A program made the position numbers and the translations under genes. This document shows, one piece after another, positions 1-5,249 of a DNA stretch of 5,249 nt. The stretch is from an uncultured Eubacteriales bacterium (GTDB lineage: Bacteria > Bacillota > Clostridia > Oscillospirales > CAG-272), in assembly GCA_934446485.1 (NCBI GenBank), contig CAKSEM010000109.1, positions 1 to 5,249 on the forward strand, read 5' to 3'. The notes under the pieces are model-generated. The model was given only the letters and a program-made list of their open reading frames with translations, did not search any database and was not told where the DNA came from. How positions within the stretch are numbered: the first letter of the stretch is position 1; the number at the start of each line of letters is the position of its first letter.

Positions 1-45
1 GTTTACTCTATCCGAAGCTGCACTCAGACAGATTGTTAATCAGTT

Positions 46-112
46 CGTTTCGGAGAGCGACGGTTTCGAGACCAAAGGTCGATAATAAGCTCGATTCCGT
101 CAGAAACAAACG
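46..112. repeat. Imperfect long inverted repeat able to form a 15-bp interrupted hairpin
   Basis: Plus-strand arms: CGTTT (46-50) with AAACG (108-112), GACGG (59-63) with CCGTC (97-101), and TCGAG (66-70) with CTCGA (90-94). The two inner stems are separated by a symmetric two-by-two internal loop, and the outer pair by unequal 8- and 7-nt loops. The apical region 71-89 holds ACC-AAA-GGT, a small sub-hairpin. There is no T-run on either side, so it is not an intrinsic terminator. It could be the folded leader of a gene beyond the left edge, or chance. Confidence 0.4.
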
Positions 113-122
113 GCTCATATAA

Positions 123-150
123 TGTATACTTTACCGCATCCGCAGCACAA
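123..150 (-). promoter_or_regulatory. Weak candidate promoter downstream of hydF
   Basis: On the minus strand, TTGTGC (150-145) is followed by a 16-bp spacer and TATACA (128-123), in an A/T-rich patch. It keeps only TTG of the -35 and TATA of the -10. If real, transcription would begin near 116 and run out of the left edge, immediately ahead of the inverted repeat at 46-112. The same patch also reads TATAAT (118-123) on the plus strand, but with no acceptable -35 and no gene to serve. Confidence 0.25.
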
Positions 151-294
151 CGAAAGATTACGTGTTATAGGGCGCGGCAAAGTTTCGGCGAATTTCAAAA
201 TTCAATCCTGTCGATAACGCCTATGATTCGCAATCAAATGATATCTTTGATCCTCCGATCAGGTTCGTGAAGAACGCCGCTTTGATGCAGCGAT

Positions 295-1503
295 TCATTC
301 GCCGCGATATACGCCGAGAACATCGGAAAAGGGTGAGAGTGCCCTCTCCAATATACCGTGCATTTCCGCTATAGCTATACCGTAATTCGTGATCGGTATT
401 CCCGCAGCTGAAGCACGGCTGAGGCGTGATCTCATCTCACGTTCGCTGAGCATACAGGCACCGCAGTGGATAATGAGTGAGTAGCGTGAGAGATCCTCAG
501 GGAACTCTCCGCCTGATGTAAACTCGAACTCGGGTTCTGCATTCGTATACTCACGTATCCACCTCGGCAGTTTGACCGTTCCTATGTCGCCGCACTGTCG
601 GTGATGCGTACAGCCCTCAGAAATGAGAATGCGGTCGCCGTCCTTGATGTTTTTCAACCGTTTGACGCCGCGCACCGACACCGAAAGCTCGCCCTTGTAT
701 CTTGCGAAGAGTATCGAAAATGATGTCAGCGGCACATCGTGCGGAACAGTCTTTGCCACAACGCCGAACGCCTGCGAATCGGTAATCACCATACGCGGAG
801 GCGATGCCATAGTGCCGAGCGCCGCCGGAAGCTCCGTCTCCTTTACTACAACATTTATCGCACCGTGATCGAGCACATCACGTATCATTTGCTGTTGCGG
901 AAGGATCATGCGCCCACGCGGAGCGGATTCATCTATCGGCGTGACGAGCACCACTACGTCTCCTGCGGAAATAAGATCACCTACGAGCTCGCGTCGGCAC
1001 TCGGCACTGTCCGTCAAGTGACCGAGGCGCTCACGCAGATCATGTATTCCCTGCCCCGTTACGGCGCTCACGCGCATGGCGTGATCGTCTGTTGGGACAG
1101 CGGCACCGTCGAGATCCGATTTATTATAGGCAACAATATACGGTATATCCCTTTCGCGAAATAGGTCACATAGCTCACGGTCGGCATCACGCAGCCCAAG
1201 TGTCGCGTCAACCACGAGCACCGCAACATCGGTCTTGGAGAGCACCTCGCGCGTACGCCTCACACGCATCTCGCCGAGTTCTCCCTCGTCATCGATGCCG
1301 GGAGTGTCAATTATGACGACCGGACCCATCGGCAATATCTCCATAGCCTTCTGCACCGGATCAGTGGTAGTGCCCTTCACGTCGGAAACGAGCGATATCT
1401 GCTGTCCCGTGACGGCATTCACAACGCTCGATTTTCCGGCATTTCTGACCCCGAAAAAACCTATGTGTACACGTTCTGCCGACACTCTGTCGTTAAGTCC
1501 CAT
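295..1503 (-). CDS. hydF: [FeFe] hydrogenase H-cluster maturation GTPase HydF
   Basis: A 402-residue GTPase and Fe-S scaffold that assembles and hands the diiron subcluster to apo-hydrogenase. Residues 1-165 are an Era/TrmE-like G domain: P-loop GVRNAGKSS (18-26), switch I threonines in GTTTDPV (44-50), DTPG (66-69), NKSD (127-130) and SAVTG (146-150). A middle region (about 175-270) fits the HydF dimerisation domain. The C-terminal cluster domain has Cys298 and His300 (CTHH), then His346, Cys347 and Cys350 (HCGAC), i.e. CxHx45HCx2C, the HydF cluster signature; Cys347 and Cys350 with Cys298 should bind the [4Fe-4S] cluster. DIGTVKLPRW (306-315) is also typical. The start at 1503 is set by AAAGGAG at 1520-1514. 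This is the last gene of the visible operon; no intrinsic terminator is seen in the following 294 bases. All motifs are intact. Confidence 0.97.
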   Translation of the reverse strand: MGLNDRVSAERVHIGFFGVRNAGKSSVVNAVTGQQISLVSDVKGTTTDPVQKAMEILPMGPVVIIDTPGIDDEGELGEMRVRRTREVLSKTDVAVLVVDATLGLRDADRELCDLFRERDIPYIVAYNKSDLDGAAVPTDDHAMRVSAVTGQGIHDLRERLGHLTDSAECRRELVGDLISAGDVVVLVTPIDESAPRGRMILPQQQMIRDVLDHGAINVVVKETELPAALGTMASPPRMVITDSQAFGVVAKTVPHDVPLTSFSILFARYKGELSVSVRGVKRLKNIKDGDRILISEGCTHHRQCGDIGTVKLPRWIREYTNAEPEFEFTSGGEFPEDLSRYSLIIHCGACMLSEREMRSRLSRASAAGIPITNYGIAIAEMHGILERALSPFSDVLGVYRGE

Positions 1504-1513
1504 ATAAGATTCA

Positions 1514-1520
1514 CTCCTTT
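1514..1520 (-). promoter_or_regulatory. Ribosome binding site that decides the hydF start
   Basis: AAAGGAG on the minus strand lies 10 nt before the ATG at 1503. The frame is open further upstream to an ATG at 1542, but that start would overlap the end of hydG by codons lacking family similarity. This site therefore selects the 1503 start. Confidence 0.85.
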
Positions 1521-1543
1521 CGTTATACCACCGACAAAGCACG

Positions 1544-2992
1544 TCAGAAGCGGAAGTCCCGCCTGTCGGAATTCTTTATTGACTCAATATTTGCACGCGC
1601 GATCTCGCGCACCCGCTCACGCGGTATCTTGGAAAGCTCGCGTTCGATCAGCTCATATCCTATGCGGCGCGTCTCGTCGGATGCATAGTCCTCAAGGTAT
1701 TCGCTCAGGGTCATTAGCGCATTCGGATGGCAGCAGTTGAGTATCTGACCGCTCTTGCAGAGGCTCATGAAACGGTCTCCCGTGCGTCCCTCACGGTAGC
1801 ATGCGGTACAGAAGGACGGTATGTGATCTTTCTCCATGAGCCAGCGTACAACCTCGTCAAGTGTTCGCTGATCCGAAACGTCGAACTGCTCCGAATCATG
1901 CGGGCGTTCCTCTTCGGCATACCCGCCGACCGAGGTGCGTGACGCACCGCTGATCTGCGAAATTCCGTAATCAAGAACGCGTCCGCGCACAGCCTCGCTC
2001 TCGCGAGTGGAAATTATCATTCCCGTATACGGCACAGCAATTCTGATGCAGGCTATAATCCTTGCAAACAGATCATCGGAGATACTGTTATCAAATACAT
2101 CCGGATCGATATCGTCCGCGTGCTTTATGCGAGGTACGCTGATCGTATGCGGTCCGACACCGTGAACTGCTTCAAGATGCTCGGCATGCATAAGCAGCCC
2201 TGCAAACTCATATTTGTACCCCTCAAGCCCGAACAGCACTCCGAGCCCGACATCGTCGATGCCGCCCTCCATAGCGCGGTCCATAGCTTCGGTGTGATAG
2301 TCGTAGTCATGCTTAGGACCCGTCGGATGCAGCTCAAGGTAGCTTTTTTTGTTATATGTCTCCTGGAAGAGGATGTACGTGCCTATCCCCGCCTCCTTGA
2401 GGCGGCGATAATTCTCCACCGTCGTTGCCGCTATATTCACGTTGACTCGGCGTATATCGCCGTTTTTGTGATGGACCGAATAAATGGTATTTATACATTC
2501 GAGGATGTACTCGATCGGATTATTAACGGGGTCCTCGCCGGCTTCGATCGCAAGGCGCTTGTGCCCCATATCCTGAAGTGCCGTCACCTCACGCCGCACC
2601 TGCTCCTGCGTGAGCTTTATCCGCGCAATATGCTTGTTCTTCATGTGATACGGACAGTAAACACAGCCGTTCACACAATAGTTTGACAGATAGAGCGGCG
2701 CAAACATAACTATCCGATTGCCGTAAAACGCGAGCTTAATCTCATTGGCAAGTCGGTACATCTCCTCGATCTTTTCGGGAATGTCGCATGCGAGCAGGAC
2801 AGATGCCTCACGGTGAGTCAGTCCCGCGCAGCGGTAGCCGTCACCTACCTTCTTCGGCCGCGCCTTCTCAAGAAGCTCATCGATCAGTTCAACATTGTTG
2901 CGGTTAGCCTCGGCGTACGCGAGAGTTTCCATAATCTCGCCGTCATTTATAAATTCCTCTGCGCGGAGGGATGAAGGATCGTACTTTGCCAT
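1544..2992 (-). CDS. hydG: [FeFe] hydrogenase H-cluster radical SAM maturase HydG (tyrosine lyase)
   Basis: A 482-residue radical SAM enzyme that cleaves L-tyrosine to p-cresol and dehydroglycine. The latter gives the CO and CN- ligands of the H-cluster, delivered on an Fe-cysteine synthon. Cys106, Cys110 and Cys113 (YCVNGCVYC) form the CX3CX2C SAM cluster site within a TIM barrel of roughly residues 80-385. The C-terminal extension that separates HydG from its relative ThiH carries Cys395, Cys398 and Cys421 (CX2CX22C), which hold the auxiliary cluster where CO and CN- are formed. HEAxE-like histidines in MHAEHLE (268-274) lie where HydG ligates its fifth, dangler iron, though the exact residue is my inference. 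GPHTISVPR (280-288) is strongly family-like. Length is typical and no key residue is missing. The gene follows hydE by 31 nt and precedes hydF by 40 nt, with its own AAAGGAA site. Confidence 0.97.
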   Translation of the reverse strand: MAKYDPSSLRAEEFINDGEIMETLAYAEANRNNVELIDELLEKARPKKVGDGYRCAGLTHREASVLLACDIPEKIEEMYRLANEIKLAFYGNRIVMFAPLYLSNYCVNGCVYCPYHMKNKHIARIKLTQEQVRREVTALQDMGHKRLAIEAGEDPVNNPIEYILECINTIYSVHHKNGDIRRVNVNIAATTVENYRRLKEAGIGTYILFQETYNKKSYLELHPTGPKHDYDYHTEAMDRAMEGGIDDVGLGVLFGLEGYKYEFAGLLMHAEHLEAVHGVGPHTISVPRIKHADDIDPDVFDNSISDDLFARIIACIRIAVPYTGMIISTRESEAVRGRVLDYGISQISGASRTSVGGYAEEERPHDSEQFDVSDQRTLDEVVRWLMEKDHIPSFCTACYREGRTGDRFMSLCKSGQILNCCHPNALMTLSEYLEDYASDETRRIGYELIERELSKIPRERVREIARANIESIKNSDRRDFRF

Positions 2993-2999
2993 ATTAATG

Positions 3000-3006
3000 T
3001 TCCTTT
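3000..3006 (-). promoter_or_regulatory. Ribosome binding site of hydG
   Basis: AAAGGAA on the minus strand lies 7 nt before the ATG at 2992, within the 31-nt hydE-hydG gap, and supports that start. No separate promoter is evident in the gap. Confidence 0.75.
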
Positions 3007-3023
3007 CGCTGTGTCGAATGTAA

Positions 3024-4070
3024 TTATATTTTCTTGATATCTCCGCGGTCGGTCACCAACTCATAACCGATCCCGCGCATACGTGCATTTAGGCAGTCGC
3101 GGCACTGTGCCGATTCCTCACCGGTACAGATTTTGTCGTCGTACAGCTCATACTTTCGTCTTACCGAAACCGGTGACAGATTCGGCATTACCACGTTGGC
3201 GCCCGCCAGTATCCCGCGCTCGCGCCCGCGCGTGTCGAGCGTGCCGAGTGCCGTCGTTGAAGGCAGCAGTATATTCGGCTTAATCAGCCTGATTAGTGAG
3301 AGAAGATACAGTGTCAGCTCCACATCGCCGGCAAGGCAGTCGCGGAAAGGAGTTCCGTGATGAGGTATGAACGGTCCGATCCCGCACATATCCGGCGAAA
3401 AATCTTCGATAAAACGAAGATCTCGCGCCAGCGACCGTGACGTTTGATATGGCGAGCCGACCATAAATCCGCAGCCTACCTGAAATCCGAGCTCACGCAG
3501 CACATAAAGACACTCGATCCTGTGTCCGAGCGACATCTCAGACGGATGGAGCTTGCTGTAGTGGTGCTCGTCGGCAGTCTCATGTCTGAGCAGGTATCTG
3601 TCGGCACCCGCTTCGCGCATACGACGGTAATCCGTCCTCTCGTATTCGCCGAGCGACAGCGTTATGGCGCAGTCGGGATGCTGCCGGCGAATCTCGCTTA
3701 CGGTGCGGCATACCTCATCAACGGGCATAACACCCTCTCCACCCTGAAGAACGAATGTACGAAAGCCGAGACGATGCCCCTCCGCACAACATTCCATGAT
3801 CTCGTTCCGCGTCAAAATATATCGCTCGCACTCACGGTTTGAGCGCCGAATTCCGCAGTAGTAGCAATCATTTCGGCATACGTTACCAATCTCGATCAGC
3901 CCTCGAACATATACGTCGGTTCCGTAGATGCGGCGGCGTACCGCATCGGCAAGGCGTGCTGCATACTCCTGTACTGTGCTGTCGCGGTGCTCTATGAGGT
4001 ATACGTACTCGCCCTCGGTAAGGGTGTGATCCGAGGCGAGCCGATCTATGAGCTGTGTTACATCATTCAT
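3024..4070 (-). CDS. hydE: [FeFe] hydrogenase H-cluster radical SAM maturase HydE
   Basis: A 348-residue cytoplasmic radical SAM enzyme, the usual HydE length. It acts on the HydG-derived Fe(CO)2(CN)-cysteine complex on the way to the azadithiolate-bridged diiron subcluster. Cys65, Cys69 and Cys72 form the CX3CX2C site for the SAM-binding [4Fe-4S] cluster, and GGE (110-112) is the SAM amino-group motif. Cys315, Cys323 and Cys326 (CX7CX2C) match the optional second cluster site known from the Thermotoga enzyme. The start at 4070 is chosen because MNDVTQLIDRL aligns with typical HydE N-termini and because ATG overlaps the upstream TGA by 8 nt, suggesting translational coupling; no good Shine-Dalgarno is visible. 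An in-frame ATG at 4082 would add only four residues, and one at 4166 would invade the upstream gene. hydG follows after 31 nt. BioB and PylB are relatives, but context and cysteines favour HydE. Confidence 0.96.
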   Translation of the reverse strand: MNDVTQLIDRLASDHTLTEGEYVYLIEHRDSTVQEYAARLADAVRRRIYGTDVYVRGLIEIGNVCRNDCYYCGIRRSNRECERYILTRNEIMECCAEGHRLGFRTFVLQGGEGVMPVDEVCRTVSEIRRQHPDCAITLSLGEYERTDYRRMREAGADRYLLRHETADEHHYSKLHPSEMSLGHRIECLYVLRELGFQVGCGFMVGSPYQTSRSLARDLRFIEDFSPDMCGIGPFIPHHGTPFRDCLAGDVELTLYLLSLIRLIKPNILLPSTTALGTLDTRGRERGILAGANVVMPNLSPVSVRRKYELYDDKICTGEESAQCRDCLNARMRGIGYELVTDRGDIKKI

Positions 4071-4320
4071 CGGACAGCACATTGGAATAAGCAGTCTTGA
4101 CGCTGATACCCGGAATGTTGCCGAGGCGTCCTGCGAGCGACGATATCGTGTCCTGCGGAGCGTCAAGCGCGATCGAAACTATGTTGATCCCGCGGCTGCG
4201 GTACGGTATACCCATTCTCCCGATGATATATTCTCCGAATTCGTGAAGCACTGCGTTCAGCTTCTCCACGGTATCATCGCGTGTCGCAATAATCGCCATA
4301 ACTGCAACTCTTGTCTGCAT
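4063..4320 (-). CDS. TM1266-family iron-only hydrogenase system putative regulator (ACT-like)
   Basis: An 85-residue protein resembling the small TM1266 family annotated as putative regulators of the [FeFe]-hydrogenase system. The family has an ACT-like, ferredoxin-type alpha/beta fold in the Thermotoga maritima member. Visible features are a first beta strand RVAVMAII (4-11), a helix over about 15-29, the family-like segment GRMGIPY (34-40), a second strand with NIVSIAL (46-52), a helix DTISSLAGRLGN (57-68) and a final strand GISVKTAY (71-78). There is no DNA-binding motif and no cysteine, so it probably senses a small ligand or binds a partner rather than a metal centre; its role is not experimentally settled. 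It is the first gene of the operon, with a strong ribosome binding site, and its TGA overlaps the hydE start by 8 nt. The length is normal for the family. Confidence 0.85.
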   Translation of the reverse strand: MQTRVAVMAIIATRDDTVEKLNAVLHEFGEYIIGRMGIPYRSRGINIVSIALDAPQDTISSLAGRLGNIPGISVKTAYSNVLSDE

Positions 4321-4325
4321 AAATA

Positions 4326-4331
4326 CCTCCC
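4326..4331 (-). promoter_or_regulatory. Ribosome binding site of the TM1266-type gene
   Basis: GGGAGG on the minus strand lies 5 nt before the ATG at 4320 and directly after the terminator T-run. It fixes the start of the first gene. A ribosome bound here would sit next to the terminator stem. Confidence 0.85.
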
Positions 4332-4373
4332 AAAAACAAAGATGAGCCGCCCATGACAGGACAGCTCATCTCT
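4332..4373 (-). terminator. Intrinsic terminator inside the hyd leader
   Basis: On the minus strand, 4373-4359 (AGAGATGAGCTGTCC) pairs without a gap with 4352-4338 (GGGCGGCTCATCTTT), giving a 15-bp stem with a few G-U pairs and a 6-nt loop TGTCAT. It is followed by G and five Ts (4336-4332). Only the minus orientation has the T-run. It lies downstream of the operon promoter and about 12 nt before the first start codon, so it would cut hyd transcripts short unless bypassed. It would also end read-through from the upstream glycosidase gene, which has no other visible terminator. Confidence 0.8.
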
Positions 4374-4440
4374 TTAATATCGATAGTTGTGTCCTTTCAG
4401 TCAGAGAGCCTCAAAACTCCCTTTATGTCAGGTCACATTC

Positions 4441-4469
4441 AGTATACCACACATTATTTCATTTTGCAA
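4441..4469 (-). promoter_or_regulatory. Sigma-A promoter of the hyd maturation operon
   Basis: On the minus strand, TTGCAA (4469-4464) is followed by a 17-bp spacer and TATACT (4446-4441). TGG just before the -10 gives an extended -10 (TGn). A short A/T tract, AAAAATTT (4480-4473), lies just upstream of the -35 and may act as an UP element. The start of transcription is predicted near 4437-4432, leaving a leader of about 110 nt before the first gene. It begins only about a dozen bases after the stop codon of the glycosidase-rhodanese gene. No clear operator palindrome is seen. Confidence 0.75.
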
Positions 4470-4481
4470 CACAAATTTTTG

Positions 4482-5249
4482 TCAGTACGCATTCATATCG
4501 CTCAGTATATAAACGTTTTTGTACCGCATACGTTTCAGCTCAAGGTACGCCTGCGTACTGCGCTTGCCCGCCGAGCAATATACAATTATCACGGCTTCCT
4601 GATTCTGCGGCACCTTGTCGGTGCTCGTGACCAGGTCTCGGTAATTTACATTCACCGCACCGTCAAGATGCCCTTCTTCGTACTCCTCAGCACTTCTCAC
4701 ATCGATCATAACGGTGTTGAACGCTGCAGCGTTTCTCATATACCGATGCGCCGTCTCGGCATCGATCTTATCGCGTTCGATATCGATGTCGAATTCTTCA
4801 TATATATCTATGTCATAATCGACATCACCGCGCACAAGGTCATACGCACCGTCAGTAAGTGCGCCGTCGCATGTAAGGGTAAGAACTTCAGTGTCATGCG
4901 GTGCTACAGTCACTCGGTATTCACCGCACTCGCCGATATCGGTGTGCGTGATTGCATCGCGAAGCACTGCCTTGCCTGCTGCACATATATCCGAAAGATC
5001 GAGCGTCACGGTTTCCTCTTCCTCTCCGGAATTGTAAAGCGCAAGCGCCGCCGCAGATCCGTTTCCGGCACTCATTTCCTTCATCCAGAGCTCCGTCGAG
5101 CTGCCCAATGTCTTAACATATGCGGCACTGCGTCCGACCGGGTCCTGATTGATAGCTATAAGTTCGGTGTTAGACATGAGCGCCACGTTCTCGTCCGACA
5201 CATATCTGAGATCGCACCCGATAACGAGCGGAGACGCAAACATCGCCCA
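4482..5249 (-). CDS. GH27 alpha-galactosidase-type glycoside hydrolase with C-terminal rhodanese domain (N-terminus outside window)
   Basis: The frame is open to the right edge, so the start is missing; residues are counted from the methionine at 5243. Residues 1-45 match the end of a GH27 TIM barrel: WAMFASPLVIG, then CDLR at 10-13, then AINQDPVG at 30-37. Residues 50-128 fit the beta-sandwich that closes GH27 enzymes. An acidic stretch rich in D, I, E and Y (about 137-160) leads into a rhodanese domain (about 157-253): IDVRSAEEY at 180-188, GHLDGA at 191-196, and the active-site loop CSAGKRS with Cys223 as probable sulfur acceptor. GH27 members remove terminal alpha-galactose or related sugars; rhodaneses carry persulfide sulfur. 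The catalytic aspartates lie outside the window, so substrate and activity are untested, and alpha-N-acetylgalactosaminidase or beta-L-arabinopyranosidase remain possible. Location is unknown because any signal peptide is missing. The rhodanese ends normally, except that the usual Gly-Gly near the C-terminus reads Ser-Asp. Confidence 0.9.
   Translation of the reverse strand, partial: WAMFASPLVIGCDLRYVSDENVALMSNTELIAINQDPVGRSAAYVKTLGSSTELWMKEMSAGNGSAAALALYNSGEEEETVTLDLSDICAAGKAVLRDAITHTDIGECGEYRVTVAPHDTEVLTLTCDGALTDGAYDLVRGDVDYDIDIYEEFDIDIERDKIDAETAHRYMRNAAAFNTVMIDVRSAEEYEEGHLDGAVNVNYRDLVTSTDKVPQNQEAVIIVYCSAGKRSTQAYLELKRMRYKNVYILSDMNAY

Larger units (their letters stand above)
1..294. other. 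Intergenic region after hydF without a supported gene
   Basis: No open frame here has a ribosome binding site or recognisable similarity. The minus strand directly after hydF shows only short hairpins without T-runs: GAATT-TTGA-AATTC at 203-190 and TGATC-GGAG-GATCA at 261-248. Its left part holds the weak promoter candidate and the inverted repeat described separately. Base composition is more A/T-rich than the genes, consistent with a true spacer. Confidence 0.6.
4321..4437 (-). promoter_or_regulatory. Structured 5' leader of the hyd operon, candidate transcription attenuator
   Basis: This is the untranslated leader between the predicted start of transcription and the ATG at 4320. Its 5' half can form an imperfect hairpin: an outer stem TGTGaCCT (4437-4430) with AGGaCACA (4395-4388), a purine-rich internal loop, and an inner stem AGGGAG (4422-4417) with CTCTCT (4408-4403) closing an 8-nt loop. 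The 3' half holds an intrinsic terminator and then the ribosome binding site. AGGACA (4395-4390) is also complementary to TGTCCT (4363-4358) in the ascending arm and loop of the terminator, so outer stem and anti-terminator would exclude each other. The outer stem may partly precede the true transcription start. I do not recognise a known riboswitch or T-box consensus. The layout is seen; regulation is inferred. Confidence 0.5.

Noticed and set aside
8..118. A 36-codon minus-strand frame starting with ATG at 118
   Set aside because: There is no Shine-Dalgarno and no similarity to anything I know, and it runs through the inverted repeat at 46-112. It is too short to support without conservation.
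190..203. Palindrome GAATT-TTGA-AATTC as a hydF terminator
   Set aside because: The stem is five A/T-rich base pairs and is not followed by a T-run on the minus strand.
1504..1542. Longer HydF starting at 1542
   Set aside because: The extension lacks similarity, and a clear AAAGGAG lies inside it at the right distance for the ATG at 1503.
2120..2686. A 188-codon open frame on the plus strand within hydG
   Set aside because: It is antisense to a strongly conserved gene, has no convincing ribosome binding site and shows no recognisable domain. It is a reading-frame shadow, as are the shorter plus-strand frames at 739-1164 and 3444-3842.
4071..4166. Longer HydE starting at 4166
   Set aside because: The extra N-terminal residues are arginine- and serine-rich, do not resemble HydE and would overlap the upstream regulator gene by about 100 bases. 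The start at 4070 gives the normal 348 residues.
4403..4421. Leader peptide starting at the TTG at 4414 after AAAGGGAG
   Set aside because: The Shine-Dalgarno-like run lies only about two bases from the start, and the frame has just five codons before TGA, with no run of one amino acid that would suggest classic attenuation.
4463..4475. TTTG-TGTTG-CAAA as a possible Rex or other redox-regulator operator over the -35
   Set aside because: Only four bases per arm match, and it does not fit the Rex consensus TTGTTAA-n4-TTAACAA well enough to call.
4482..4775. Rhodanese domain taken as a sulfur donor for the adjacent Fe-S maturases
   Set aside because: The hyd operon has its own promoter and terminator, and the domain is joined to a glycosidase that is likely exported. 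Proximity alone does not support a role in H-cluster sulfur supply.
1..5249. CRISPR arrays, insertion sequences, tRNA or rRNA genes
   Set aside because: I saw no regularly spaced direct repeats, transposase-like coding regions, terminal inverted repeats with target duplications, or tRNA/rRNA signatures on either strand.

Overview
The window reads almost entirely on the minus strand. It looks like a chromosomal segment from an anaerobic, fermentative Firmicute, probably a gut-type Clostridia (Oscillospiraceae/Lachnospiraceae-like). That guess rests on the [FeFe]-hydrogenase maturation genes, strong AGGAG-type ribosome binding sites, a neighbouring GH27 glycosidase and roughly balanced G+C. The taxonomy is inferred; no marker gene is present.

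Layout in transcription order (right to left). (1) 5249-4482: the 3' part of a gene for a GH27 (alpha-galactosidase-type) enzyme, joined in one open frame to a C-terminal rhodanese domain; its N-terminus lies beyond the right edge. (2) 4481-4321: a regulatory intergenic region with a good sigma-A promoter (17-bp spacer, extended -10), a leader of about 110 nt that can fold, an intrinsic terminator of 15 bp plus T-run placed before the first gene, and a strong Shine-Dalgarno. (3) 4320-295: a compact four-gene operon, TM1266-type ACT-like regulator, hydE, hydG, hydF. The first pair overlaps by 8 nt and the other gaps are 31 and 40 nt. (4) 294-1: no convincing gene; a weak minus-strand promoter candidate followed by an imperfect inverted repeat that could be the leader of a gene beyond the left edge.

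The genes form the full H-cluster maturation set. HydG (radical SAM) cleaves tyrosine to give an Fe(CO)2(CN)-cysteine synthon, HydE (radical SAM) processes it, and HydF (GTPase and Fe-S scaffold) carries the diiron precursor to apo-HydA. No hydA structural gene is in the window. All expected cluster-binding cysteines and nucleotide motifs are intact, so the pathway looks functional.

The least ordinary points are the GH27-rhodanese fusion and the terminator inside the 5' leader of the maturation operon, which suggests control by transcription attenuation. I could not match the leader to a riboswitch class I recognise.
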